Source of the DNA: Archangium_A sp035910535
GTDB taxonomy: Bacteria; Myxococcota; Myxococcia; Myxococcales; Myxococcaceae
Direction of reading: 5' to 3'
NCBI GenBank assembly: GCA_035910535.1
Contig: JAMHXF010000094.1
Coordinates: 80,534-144,533, forward strand
Length of the DNA stretch: 64,000 bases
The notes beneath the pieces are model-generated. The model saw only the letters and a program-made list of their open reading frames with translations. It searched no databases and was not told where the DNA came from. This document shows positions 40,763 to 49,328 of the stretch, piece by piece. Each line of letters opens with the position of its first letter. Positions within the stretch are counted from its first letter, which is position 1. The position numbers and the translations under genes are program-made.

Positions 40763-42493
40763 TCACTCCGCCGGGATGTCGTCGAGCCGGTACCGCTGCG
40801 GCTTGCCCTTTCCAGGCCCGACCTGCAGCGACAACTTGCGACGTACACCGTCGGCGCCCGTCACCGTCACCAGGTGCGTGCCCACCGGCAGGCTGATGGG
40901 AATCATCGTGCCCTGCCCGAGCCGCTGCCCGCCTTTGGTGATGGTCGCCTCGGGGAAGATGACCAGCGTCACCTCGCCTTTTTCTTTCGGCGGGCGCGGG
41001 GCGTCGGGCTTCTTCGGCGTCACGTCATTCGACACCGAGGGCTCGACGCGCGGCTGCGGCTCATTCACCTGCGGTGAATCAACGCCCGGCAGCTCGAGCC
41101 CCGGCACGCCGGGAATTTCAGCCTCGAGCTCGGGCTGCGGCCGCGCCGGCGGAGCGTCACCCGGCTTCATCGCGAACCACACCAACGCGCCGGCCGCGAG
41201 TGCGACCACCACCGCCAACACCGGCCACACCTTCGAGGACGAAGCAGGCGTGGGCGTCGACAGCACGCTGGCCTCGGTCGGGGCGAAGTCTTCGGTCTTC
41301 TGCAGCTTGCGCGCAGACGGCTTGGGGCGGACCGGCTTGAGCTTCGCCGCAGACACCGCGCTGCCCTTCAACGCCCGCATGCGCGGGTCAGAAATCGACG
41401 AGCCGACGGCGCGCGCCTTGGGCCTGGGCGTCTTCGATTCATCGGTGTCGCGGTCATGCGCCGTCGAAGAGCGACGGAACGCCTCGACCGCCGCGTCGAC
41501 CTCCTTCGCGTCTTTGCTGGCGGCCACGTCGAAGAGCCGCTGCGCCGAAGCAATCTTCTCGGAGAAGCGCTGCTTCATGAAGTCAGCGCGCTCTTCGGCA
41601 TCGAAGAGCAGGTGGCCACACTGCGTCGCCAGCGCGCGCGCCATTTCGCGGGCCGAGCGGTAGCGGAGGTTCACGTCGCGCTCGAGCGCCTTCATGGCCA
41701 CGGCCGACAGCTCTTCAGGCACCGATGGCTCGACGTCGGCCGGCGCACGAATCGGCTCCGACAGAATCATCTTCAGCTCGGCGATTTCGGTGTCGGCGCT
41801 GAAGAGCCGACGCCCCGTCACCATTTCCCAGAGCACCACGCCGAGCGCGAATACGTCGCTGCGTCCGTCAATCTGCTCGCCGCGCACCTGCTCCGGAGAC
41901 ATGTAGCCGGCGGTGCCCTTCACCGTGCCAGCGCGCGTTCGAGCCAGCGCGCCCTTCGCCTTGGCGATGCCGAAGTCGAGCAGCTTCACCTGCCCGTCGT
42001 ACGTCACCATGATGTTCTTCTGCGCCACGTCGCGGTGGATGACGGGCGACTCTTCACCGTTGGGCAGCTTGAAGGTGTGCGCGTAGTGCAGCGCCTGCGC
42101 GCACTCGTGAACGACCGACGCCGAGTAGCCCACCGGCAACACCGCCTGCTGATTCGCGCACGCGGCGACGACCTGGTTGAGGTCCTGGCCGGCGATGAAC
42201 TCCATGGCCACGAAGAGGCCCGTCGTCGAGTCGTTCCCCAGCTCGAAGACCTGGCAGATGCTGGGGTGCGAGAACGCGCCGGTGACGCGCGCCTCGTCGA
42301 GGAACATCTTCACGAAGTTCTCGTCGCCCGCGGCCTCCGGGAGAATTCGCTTGAGCACCACGAACTTACGGAAGCCGCCAGGGCCTTGCGTGGAGGCGAG
42401 CGAGAGCTCGGCCATGCCGCCCTTCGTCAGCTGCGCCAGGACGTCGTATCTCCCAACGCGAGAGCTCACGGCGGCGGACTGTATACCGGTCAT
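40763..42493 (-). CDS. Ser/Thr protein kinase with membrane helix and PEGA-like C-terminal domain (module 1)
   Basis: 576 residues. Gly-rich loop LTKGGMAELS (22-31), ATP Lys in FVVLKRILPE (48), catalytic loop HRDVAQKN (153-160) where the usual L-K-P is V-A-Q but Asp155 and Asn160 remain, DFG at 173-175 and MSPEQ near 198-202. The domain ends around residue 295, then a helical part, a disordered Lys/Pro/Ser linker and one membrane helix (422-442). The periplasmic tail is Pro-rich and closes with a PEGA-like domain (VTLVIFPEATITKGGQRLGQ, then MIPISLPVGTHLVTVTGADG). Module-1 kinase, first gene of the row. Start ATG 42493. Active-site residues are intact. Confidence 0.92.
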   Translation of the reverse strand: MTGIQSAAVSSRVGRYDVLAQLTKGGMAELSLASTQGPGGFRKFVVLKRILPEAAGDENFVKMFLDEARVTGAFSHPSICQVFELGNDSTTGLFVAMEFIAGQDLNQVVAACANQQAVLPVGYSASVVHECAQALHYAHTFKLPNGEESPVIHRDVAQKNIMVTYDGQVKLLDFGIAKAKGALARTRAGTVKGTAGYMSPEQVRGEQIDGRSDVFALGVVLWEMVTGRRLFSADTEIAELKMILSEPIRAPADVEPSVPEELSAVAMKALERDVNLRYRSAREMARALATQCGHLLFDAEERADFMKQRFSEKIASAQRLFDVAASKDAKEVDAAVEAFRRSSTAHDRDTDESKTPRPKARAVGSSISDPRMRALKGSAVSAAKLKPVRPKPSARKLQKTEDFAPTEASVLSTPTPASSSKVWPVLAVVVALAAGALVWFAMKPGDAPPARPQPELEAEIPGVPGLELPGVDSPQVNEPQPRVEPSVSNDVTPKKPDAPRPPKEKGEVTLVIFPEATITKGGQRLGQGTMIPISLPVGTHLVTVTGADGVRRKLSLQVGPGKGKPQRYRLDDIPAE

Positions 42494-42774
42494 TCTTCCC
42501 TTCGATGCCTGTGTGAAGCCTGTGGTTCGACTGGTGAAAAACCGTCAGTCATGTGGGTAACTGGTACGACACACAGCGACATGTGGGACCCTGGGGAGAA
42601 CCCGTGTGGTTGTCCACACTGCTATTTGCTGCAAGAGCTTGATGTTGTTACCGAAACACGAGTTTCCACAACTTCTTCGCCTCTACTGCTTCTACGGCTT
42701 GATCAGATGACAGTTTAAACAGCCGAAGCAGTGGCACATGGCGCGCAGAGCTCTTGCTGTTTGCCGTCGAAAGC
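42494..42774. promoter_or_regulatory. Divergent intergenic region with direct and inverted repeats
   Basis: 281 bp between kinase 1 (minus) and the 42775 gene (plus), more AT-rich than the flanks. It contains CATGTGGGTAACTGG at 42550 and CATGTGGGACCCTGG at 42580, a direct repeat (CATGTGGG-N3-CTGG) spaced 30 bp. There is an exact inverted repeat GTGTGG/CCACAC with loop TTGT at 42604-42619, and another, GAAAC/GTTTC with loop ACGA, at 42653-42666. The arrangement suggests binding sites for a regulator controlling both directions, but no regulator can be named. No gene is supported in the region. Confidence 0.5.
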
Positions 42775-44988
42775 ATGGAGATCCGCCACGTGACTGTCAG
42801 CCCCCGACTGCTGCTGTGCTTTGGGCTCCTGATGGCCCTGGTCGGCTGCAGGAAAGAGAACGTCACCGGCATCACGGGAAACCTCAAGCTCGAGCCCGCC
42901 ACGCTTGAATTCGACGCTGCGTACGTCGACGGCGTCACCCGAACCCGCGAACTCCTCGTCATCAATGAGAGCCGCGCGTCGGTGAACGTGACGTGGACTG
43001 CCCTCGACGCGCCCTTCGCCGTAGAACCACCGACGCGGTTGCCGCCGGGGCAGACGGCAGTCGTCATCTCATTCACGCCGACCGTGCCGGGCAGATACTC
43101 GCAGCGGTTGAGCGTGAAGAGCGACGACGGTGAAGACGCTCCGTCGGTCGCCATCGAAGCGGTGGCCCGCGAAATCCCCACGTGCACGGCGAGCTCGAGC
43201 TGTCTGGTTGCGCGCTTCGACCTGGTGCGCCTCACGTGCGTCGAAGACCCCGCCGAAGACGGGTTGGCGTGCGCGTCAGACTCGTTGTGCCTCGTCAATT
43301 CACGCTGCGAGGCGGGGCGCTGCGTGGGCACGGCGCGCACGTGTGAAGACCACGACAAGTGCACCATCGACGTCTGCTACCCGCTGACGGGCTGCGAGTT
43401 TCTGCCGGCGCCACCTTGCCCGGGTGATGGCGCGTGCATGGCCGGCGTGTGTAACTCGCAGACGGGCTGCGGCCTGGCGCCGCGAGAAGACGGCGCGTTG
43501 TGTGGCAGCACCGGCGAGACGAACTCGTGCACCGCGGTGAAGGTCTGCATCGAAGGTGACTGCGTGGTGCGCGACCCGCCCGATGGCTACGTGTGCGCCG
43601 AAGCCTCGCCGTGCTCGTCGGAAGGGCGCTGCGTCGGTGAGGTGTGCGTGGCGTCGGCTCCGGCGACGACGTTGCGCCCGTCGTGGACGTTCGACTCTGC
43701 GACGGCCGGAGACTTCGACGCCGGTGTGTGGGCTCCGGCGCTGCACGACTTCGTGCTGGAGCCGACCGGCGAGCTGACGTTGTCGGGCTTCTTCAACGTG
43801 CCGTCGGTGCTGCGGGCGAACACACCGTCGGCGAAACCGACGCCTGAAGGCGTGTCGCGGCGCTGCATTCTCTGGGGCGCGCGCTACGTGTGCGCGGACT
43901 ACCCGTCGTCGCCCAACGGTATGGTCTCAGCCATCGAGCTCGACACCGGCGCGACCGCGTGGACGTTCAACATTCGCACGGCGAAACCGGAGTTCCTGCA
44001 GACGGCGCCGGTCATCTTCCTCGCGCGGCTCGTGGTGCAGGGCAGCGACCGGCTCGCGGCGTTGTTCGAGGCGTACCCGACGGACAACAACTCGGGCACG
44101 CAGTGTCGGAGGTACTTCATCGCCGTCATCGACGCGCAGGGGCAGCTGGTGCAGGCGCAGCCGATTTCTGACCCGTTGCTCGACGTCTGCAACCACCCGC
44201 ACCCGTACGGCGTGGCGTCTGACTCGTTGGGGAACCTCTTCATCGCGTTCTCGCCGACGTTGTCGCCGCAAGCGCCGCTGGTGCCGGCCGACACGACGCT
44301 CATCATGAGCTGGTCGCGCGACGGCGTATTCCGGTGGAAGCGCACGAATAGCGGCATGCGCGGTGGTGAGTTGGCCGTCGCGCGCGGGCTGCTCTACGCC
44401 GAGTACACCAGCGTGGTGCTCGACGCGACGAGCGGCATCCCGGTGTTCTCGATTCCTACCGAGTTGGGGCGCGCGGTGACGTCGTCGTCGAGGTTGATTC
44501 CCGCGCCGGTCGAAGGGTCACGCGCGTTGGCCGGGTACGAAGCAGGGCAGGCGCAGCTGCGGTGGACGACGACGCTCCCCGATGCGTGGACCTTCTGGTC
44601 TGACCAACTGCGCCTCGCGAAGTGGCAGACCTCGAAGGGCCCGCGCACGGTGGCGTTGACCTTCTTGCAAGACGGAACGTTCGGGCTGTTGCCGCGCTAC
44701 GCGATGTACGGCGTCGACGTTCAAGACGGCTCGCAGGCGTTCTTGTGTCAGGTTGAGCTGCCGGTGAATCGCAGCGCGCCACAGCTGTTCGAGGTCGCGC
44801 GGGGCTCCATCGGCATCATGAGCGGCGCGATGGACCAGTTCGGAAACCCGGGCTGCAACAAGTGCGACCCGCCGCTGGCCGGGAGCAACGGCGCGTTCTT
44901 CTCGGTGCCGACGCCGACGCTCACCATCGCGGAAGAGCCGTGGGTCGGAACCTTCGGTGGTGCGGGCCACGACCACCGCGAGAACTGA
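42775..44988 (+). CDS. Large lipoprotein with Ig-like, Cys-rich and propeller-like regions
   Basis: 737 residues. Signal in VSPRLLLCFGLLMALVGCRK (lipobox LVGC, Cys about residue 25). Residues about 30-130 form an ASH/MSP-type Ig domain (LEPATLEFDAAYVDGVTRTR, then VVISFTPTVPGRYSQRLSVK). A Cys-rich segment follows to about 280 (TCEDHDKCTIDVCYPLTGCE, ACMAGVCNSQTGCGLAPRED), reminiscent of myxobacterial surface proteins. The rest has propeller-type strands (GMVSAIELDTGATAWTFNIR, MSWSRDGVFRWKRTNSG) and a C-terminal CNKCDPP pair. Start ATG 42775 is chosen; a TTG at 42754 is in frame. Surface protein of unknown role. Confidence 0.75.
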   Translation: MEIRHVTVSPRLLLCFGLLMALVGCRKENVTGITGNLKLEPATLEFDAAYVDGVTRTRELLVINESRASVNVTWTALDAPFAVEPPTRLPPGQTAVVISFTPTVPGRYSQRLSVKSDDGEDAPSVAIEAVAREIPTCTASSSCLVARFDLVRLTCVEDPAEDGLACASDSLCLVNSRCEAGRCVGTARTCEDHDKCTIDVCYPLTGCEFLPAPPCPGDGACMAGVCNSQTGCGLAPREDGALCGSTGETNSCTAVKVCIEGDCVVRDPPDGYVCAEASPCSSEGRCVGEVCVASAPATTLRPSWTFDSATAGDFDAGVWAPALHDFVLEPTGELTLSGFFNVPSVLRANTPSAKPTPEGVSRRCILWGARYVCADYPSSPNGMVSAIELDTGATAWTFNIRTAKPEFLQTAPVIFLARLVVQGSDRLAALFEAYPTDNNSGTQCRRYFIAVIDAQGQLVQAQPISDPLLDVCNHPHPYGVASDSLGNLFIAFSPTLSPQAPLVPADTTLIMSWSRDGVFRWKRTNSGMRGGELAVARGLLYAEYTSVVLDATSGIPVFSIPTELGRAVTSSSRLIPAPVEGSRALAGYEAGQAQLRWTTTLPDAWTFWSDQLRLAKWQTSKGPRTVALTFLQDGTFGLLPRYAMYGVDVQDGSQAFLCQVELPVNRSAPQLFEVARGSIGIMSGAMDQFGNPGCNKCDPPLAGSNGAFFSVPTPTLTIAEEPWVGTFGGAGHDHREN

Positions 44989-45050
44989 ACTGAGCGCATG
45001 GAATCACGCTGCTCGTTCCCACGAGCCGCTGGCTCCGCTACGTGGCCGCC

Positions 45051-47318
45051 ATGCCGTCGCGTGCGCTCGTTCTGCTGAGTCTCGTCTTCTTCGCCTGCCC
45101 GCCTCCTGCGCCGCCGCCTCCGCCTCCGCCTGAACCCGGCCCGCTGAAAGCCGGCGTCGCCACGCGGCGCCTCGACATTCCGGTCGGTACTTCCATGGGC
45201 GGCTACTCGCGCTCGCGGCCGGCTGATGAGCCGCAGTCACCGTGGTCGAAGCAGCTGCCCTCGAGCCGCGGCATTCAGAGTGAGCCGACGGTGCGAGTCA
45301 TCGCGCTGACCAACGGCCTGACGCGCGTGGCCTTCATCCGCATGGACACCACGCTCGTCTCGTCGACGCTGCGCGCGCGCACCATCGCGGACCTCACCGC
45401 TGCAGGCGAAGCGGCGCAGGTCTTCATGCACGCCTCACACTCTCATTCGAGCCCCGCGCGCATGATGCCGCCGGCGCGCCTGGGCGGGCCCACCGGTACC
45501 GACTTCATTTCGCTGGTGATGGACCACTACGACGCTGAAGTTGAAGCGCGCATGACGCGCGCCATCGTCGAGGCCACGCAAGAAGCCTTCGCGAACCTGA
45601 AGGCCGTGAGCGTCGGCGTGGCGAGCATCGAGGCCGGTGCCTTCAACAACGACCGCCGCTGCGAGAACGACCCTGTGTACGGCGCGAACTTCCGCGACAC
45701 GGTCTTCACGGTGCTGCGCTTCGATGAAGTCGACGCTGCCGGCGCGCCCATCAAGCCGCTCACCGCGATGCTGCACTACCCGATGCACGGCACGATGCTG
45801 GGCAGCGGCAACACGCTGCAGTCGTCTGAAATCACCGGCGCCGTCGAGCTCTACGCGAGCGATGTGCTGGGCGTACCGGTGATGTACGTGCAGGGCGCGG
45901 CGGGCGACGTGTCTCCGAAAGACAGCCCCCTCGGCCACAACGCGCTGCAGGGCCTCGAGCGTCAAGGGCGCGCGGCGGCGAAGCTGGTCGCGCAGGCCTT
46001 CGCGCAGGCGGCGCCGGGCAACGCGAAGGCGCAGTCGCGGCTCGACTTTCGCGAGCGCGGCGTGTTGCTCACGCGTGAAGCCATCGGCTACGCGAAAGAC
46101 GAGTTCCCCGAGTGGGGCGGCATTCAATGCGCGGCGGGCCAGGGCGGTACGTGTGGCTCGGTGAAGTCGACGCCGGCGCAGGTCATGTGTCTGCCGCTCG
46201 AGCCGCGGCGCCCATTCAAGACGGCGCTCACCGTGGTGCAGCTCGATGAGTATGTGTTTCTTTCGACGCCCGGCGAGCTGGGCACTGGGCTCTCGCACAA
46301 GCTGCACACCGCCCTCGCGCCGCTGGGAGCGACCACCTCTTTCGCGGTCGGCTACGCGCAAGACCACTACGGCTATTTGCTCGAAGAAGACGACTGGCTG
46401 CGCGGTGGCTACGAGCCGACGGTCTCTGCGTACGGGTGGAAGTTCGGCCCGTACCTGCTCGCGGAGGTCGAGCAGTTCGTCGCCACCATGGGTGAAGCGC
46501 AGCCCGCCGCCGACCTCGCGGAGCTGCCTGAAGTCACGCTGCGCACGCGCACTGACAGCACGAACGCGGCGAGCGTCATCACCGAGCCGCTCGACGGCCC
46601 GCGCCTGACGACACACGTCTTCGAGTTCGAAGGTGGTGACCCGGGCCTCGGCACGCCGCAGGTGTCGTTGGAGCTCGAGACGGCCGGGGCCTTCGCGCCC
46701 GTCGCGGCGAGCACGACGCGGTTCATCATCAACGGCCCCGAGCTGTTGCTGCGCTACGCAGCCACGCCGACCTTCCGCGCCGAGCCCATGGCCACCACGC
46801 GCCGTCACGTGTGGACGATTCAGTTCGAGACGATTCCCGGTACGCCGTTGGGCTCGTACCGGTTGGTGGCGCGTGGTCGCACGAAGGTCGGCGGCGCTGA
46901 AGCGGACTACGCGTTGGCGAGCCGCGCGTTCTCGGTGAGCGCGAGCGCCGCGGCGTCGAGTCGTGCGAGCGCCCGCTTTACGAGCGACGGTCGCCTGGCG
47001 CTCGACGTGCGTTTTCCGCCCAACCCCACGGAGCTTGCGGCGGGCCGCGATGACGTCGTCGGCAACTACCGCGTGCGCGACAGCGAGAGTGACCCGCGTG
47101 AGGGCGCGCGCGTGCGTGGAGGCACGGTGCAGGCGACGTTGACCACGCCGTCAGGTGCCCAGAGCGAGACGTTGACGTGGAGCGACGCGGAGGCCGCCTG
47201 GCTCTCGGAGCCGCTGACCGCGAGCGGCTCGTACAGCGTCGACGTGGCGCCCAATGGGCTCGTCGACGGCTCCGGCAATCACAACGGTGTGGCGCTTTCT
47301 GCGACCGTAACCCGCTGA
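45051..47318 (+). CDS. Neutral ceramidase, lipoprotein form
   Basis: 755 residues. MPSRALVLLSLVFFACPPPA is a lipoprotein signal (FFAC, Cys16) followed by a Pro tract. The ceramidase N-terminal domain includes KAGVATRRLDIPVGTSMGGY, zinc site FMHASHSHSSPARMMPP (H127/H130/H132) with LHYPMHGTML, and the catalytic Ser in QGAAGDVSPKDSPLG (Ser288). FAVGYAQDHYGYLLEEDDWL supplies the conserved Tyr. A C-terminal beta sandwich (about 520-750) completes the fold; Pseudomonas neutral ceramidase is 670 residues. It hydrolyses ceramide to sphingosine and fatty acid at neutral pH. An S1P-lyase-type gene sits 4.6 kb downstream. Start ATG 45051; GTG 45042 is an alternative. Confidence 0.85.
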   Translation: MPSRALVLLSLVFFACPPPAPPPPPPPEPGPLKAGVATRRLDIPVGTSMGGYSRSRPADEPQSPWSKQLPSSRGIQSEPTVRVIALTNGLTRVAFIRMDTTLVSSTLRARTIADLTAAGEAAQVFMHASHSHSSPARMMPPARLGGPTGTDFISLVMDHYDAEVEARMTRAIVEATQEAFANLKAVSVGVASIEAGAFNNDRRCENDPVYGANFRDTVFTVLRFDEVDAAGAPIKPLTAMLHYPMHGTMLGSGNTLQSSEITGAVELYASDVLGVPVMYVQGAAGDVSPKDSPLGHNALQGLERQGRAAAKLVAQAFAQAAPGNAKAQSRLDFRERGVLLTREAIGYAKDEFPEWGGIQCAAGQGGTCGSVKSTPAQVMCLPLEPRRPFKTALTVVQLDEYVFLSTPGELGTGLSHKLHTALAPLGATTSFAVGYAQDHYGYLLEEDDWLRGGYEPTVSAYGWKFGPYLLAEVEQFVATMGEAQPAADLAELPEVTLRTRTDSTNAASVITEPLDGPRLTTHVFEFEGGDPGLGTPQVSLELETAGAFAPVAASTTRFIINGPELLLRYAATPTFRAEPMATTRRHVWTIQFETIPGTPLGSYRLVARGRTKVGGAEADYALASRAFSVSASAAASSRASARFTSDGRLALDVRFPPNPTELAAGRDDVVGNYRVRDSESDPREGARVRGGTVQATLTTPSGAQSETLTWSDAEAAWLSEPLTASGSYSVDVAPNGLVDGSGNHNGVALSATVTR

Positions 47319-47417
47319 AATTCAGTCGAAAATTCGGCGCGAAATGCGGGTCGGAACGTCAATGGTGCTGGCACTTCTCTCACGAAATGAAGTGTCGCTC
47401 TCACGTGACAATCCGAC

Positions 47418-47963
47418 ATGTCGCCTCTCAACGCACTGTCTACGGTCTGGCGTCAGTTCCGCCCGAAGGCTGACCTCACGGCCGCGAGCCGGGAGTTGGC
47501 GGCGGCGCTCCGCGATGGCCTGACGTTGTGTGAGGCGCTGACGGTGTGCTCGCCAGCGCTGGCGCGGGTGGCGGTGCGAGAGGCCTCTGATTCTTTCGAT
47601 GGCGGCGCGCTGGCGCTGTTCATCGTCGATGTGCGCGACTCGCTGCGTCGGCAGTTGCTTGACGCTTCGTCGATGGTGATGGACGCGCCGATGGCGGGAG
47701 CGCTCCGCTTTGCCGCGCATGGCGTCAAGGGCGACACGTTCGTGCAGCACCTCATCAATTCGCTGCTCAGCGCGACTGAAATTTATGTCGAGTCGATGCC
47801 GCTCGAAGCCGTCAACGAAGCGGGTTGCACGCGCGCGGTGACGGAGTTGTTCACGCGTTCGTTGTGCGTGCTGGTCTCGCGTACGGATGCGGGGCGTCGG
47901 TGTGGTGAGCGTTCGCGCCGTGTGGAGTTCATTCCGTTGCCGCAGCCGTCGCCTCAGCGCTGA
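47418..47963 (+). CDS. Hypothetical protein
   Basis: 181 residues, no signal or membrane helix. Helical sequence with an Ala/Leu pattern (AASRELAAALRDGLTLCEAL, ALARVAVREASDSFDGGALA, FVQHLINSLLSATEIYVESM) and a basic C-terminus (RTDAGRRCGERSRRVEF). Five Cys residues are spread out. I do not recognise a family. The 99-bp upstream region contains CACTTC at 47372 and GAAGTG at 47389 as an inverted repeat and the 8-mer CTCTCACG twice within about 20 bases, which could be regulatory. The gene stands alone between the ceramidase and the SecD-P1-like lipoprotein (converging). Confidence 0.55.
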   Translation: MSPLNALSTVWRQFRPKADLTAASRELAAALRDGLTLCEALTVCSPALARVAVREASDSFDGGALALFIVDVRDSLRRQLLDASSMVMDAPMAGALRFAAHGVKGDTFVQHLINSLLSATEIYVESMPLEAVNEAGCTRAVTELFTRSLCVLVSRTDAGRRCGERSRRVEFIPLPQPSPQR

Positions 47964-48025
47964 TCAGAAGGTCCTGAACGAGATCAGTCGTCGTTCGAGA
48001 GAACCTGGCGTCGCGACGCTTGGCG

Positions 48026-48814
48026 CTACCTCAACGACGGCGGGCCGTACGGGCCTTCACGCTTGAGCTCCAGCGTCGGCAGCGCCCCGCCCGCGAGTGA
48101 AGCGGCCAACACCTCGAGGTCATCGACATCGTCGGTGCCCACCGACAACATCGCGCGACCACCAGTGATGGGCTCCTTCACGACTGGCGCAGAAGTCACC
48201 GCGCCATCGAGGCGGATCAACAGACGTCGCCCCACCAACTTCGCCGTCAGCTCGCCGAACGAGCGGCCACTCGGTCGGTCGAAGTCGAGCCATACGCCGG
48301 GAAAATCACCAGCCGCGATTCCGGTGCTCACCACGCGCGGCGCCTGACAGGCCCCGAGCGCATACGCCGTGACGTCACTCTCCGTCGCCGACCACGCAAT
48401 GGGAACGCCAGCGTCCCCGGCGTTGATGAGCTGCTCGAGCCGGACACGGGTGTCCGCTTGAAGCGCGCAGGCGTCACCGGCGCGGTCGATTCGCGCCTCG
48501 CTGTCACTCACGGCGCACCACGCGCGCGCTGTCGGCACGGCTTCTTCACAGAACTCGAGCTTCGCGGTGCGACTGAGCGCCTTCTTGATGCGCTCGACGT
48601 TCACGCCCTCGGGTACGCGCACCGTCAACGTCGTCGAGTCTTCCTGCAGCAGCGCCTTGAGCTTGAGCTGCGCGAGGCGGCGGTCGACCACGGCGCGCAG
48701 GTCAGCGCTGTCGGCGGGCTTGCCGTACACCAACGCGATTCCGCGCTCGGGCGTGGTGCGCTCGGGGCATGAAGTAAACGTCAGCAACCCGAGCGCGATG
48801 AATGTCGCCCGCAT
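48026..48814 (-). CDS. Lipoprotein resembling the SecD P1 head domain
   Basis: 262 residues. Signal MRATFIALGLLTFTSCPERT (lipobox FTSC, Cys16). The mature protein matches the periplasmic P1 part of SecD: DLRAVVDRRLAQLKLKALLQ and LTVRVPEGVNVERIKKALSR resemble the P1 base with its R-L-N-x-x-G-V and V-x-L-P-G-V phrases, AKLEFCEEAV follows, and RRLLIRLDGAVTSAPVVKEP with TGGRAMLSV and ASLAGGALPTLELKREGPYG matches the SecD P1 head region (V-L-D-G-x-V-x-S-A-P-x-I, L-x-x-G-A-L-P). The membrane domains of SecD are absent, so this is a free-standing lipid-anchored form. ATG 48814 overlaps the upstream stop (TGATG). Confidence 0.75.
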   Translation of the reverse strand: MRATFIALGLLTFTSCPERTTPERGIALVYGKPADSADLRAVVDRRLAQLKLKALLQEDSTTLTVRVPEGVNVERIKKALSRTAKLEFCEEAVPTARAWCAVSDSEARIDRAGDACALQADTRVRLEQLINAGDAGVPIAWSATESDVTAYALGACQAPRVVSTGIAAGDFPGVWLDFDRPSGRSFGELTAKLVGRRLLIRLDGAVTSAPVVKEPITGGRAMLSVGTDDVDDLEVLAASLAGGALPTLELKREGPYGPPSLR

Positions 48815-49317
48815 CACTTCGAGCCGAGGGCGCGCGAGACCTCGTCGACCACCTGGCGGTTGATTTTCTCGGCCGCGTTGTCCCAGTCGCGCGTCGAGCT
48901 CACGCGACTGTCGCCGTTGAACAGCGGCTGGCCGGGCTCGAGAAAGACGGTGTGCTCTGTCCACAGAATCGCCTGCCCTGCGATGCCCGCCCGCCAACCG
49001 CCCATGGAGCGCGCGGCTTTGCTGCCCGGGTGGTACTTCGCGATGCGCACCACCACCAGCGCGCGTCCTGGGCCCGGCACGAACGTCGACGGGCTCGCCG
49101 ACGCGACCACCGTGTACCCCGCGTTCGTCAGCTGCTTGCGGAGGTTGGGCTCCATGAAGCCGACGACCTGCGCCACCTGCTCGGTGTTTCGCAGCTCGAC
49201 GTTGCGGTCGAAGAACAGCTCCAGGGTGTACGGCTGACCATTCGAGGCGACGGCCGCGCGCGTCCCGGCGCAGCCCATCGCGAGTGATGCCACCACTGTC
49301 AGACAGAGAATTCGCAT
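48814..49317 (-). CDS. Lipoprotein, DUF4410-like
   Basis: 167 residues, signal MRILCLTVVASLAMGCAGTR (lipobox AMGC, Cys16). The mature part starts with TLELFFDRNVELRNTEQVAQ, continues through LTNAGYTVVASASPSTFVPG and VVVRIAKYHPGSKAARSMGG, where the phrase P-G-S-K-A-A-R-x-x-G-G is a DUF4410 hallmark (P-G-S-R-A-A-R-W-x-G-G-F). DUF4410 proteins are small outer-membrane-associated lipoproteins of unclear role. The downstream SecD-P1-like gene begins within its stop codon (TGATG). Two lipoproteins made together may act on the same envelope process, which is inferred from gene order. Confidence 0.7.
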   Translation of the reverse strand: MRILCLTVVASLAMGCAGTRAAVASNGQPYTLELFFDRNVELRNTEQVAQVVGFMEPNLRKQLTNAGYTVVASASPSTFVPGPGRALVVVRIAKYHPGSKAARSMGGWRAGIAGQAILWTEHTVFLEPGQPLFNGDSRVSSTRDWDNAAEKINRQVVDEVSRALGSK

Positions 49318-49328
49318 GGCGCGAGACT

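Noticed and set aside
45435..46808. 457-residue frame on the minus strand inside the ceramidase
   Set aside because: The plus strand has the ceramidase zinc and Ser motifs; the opposite frame has Arg-rich shadow composition.
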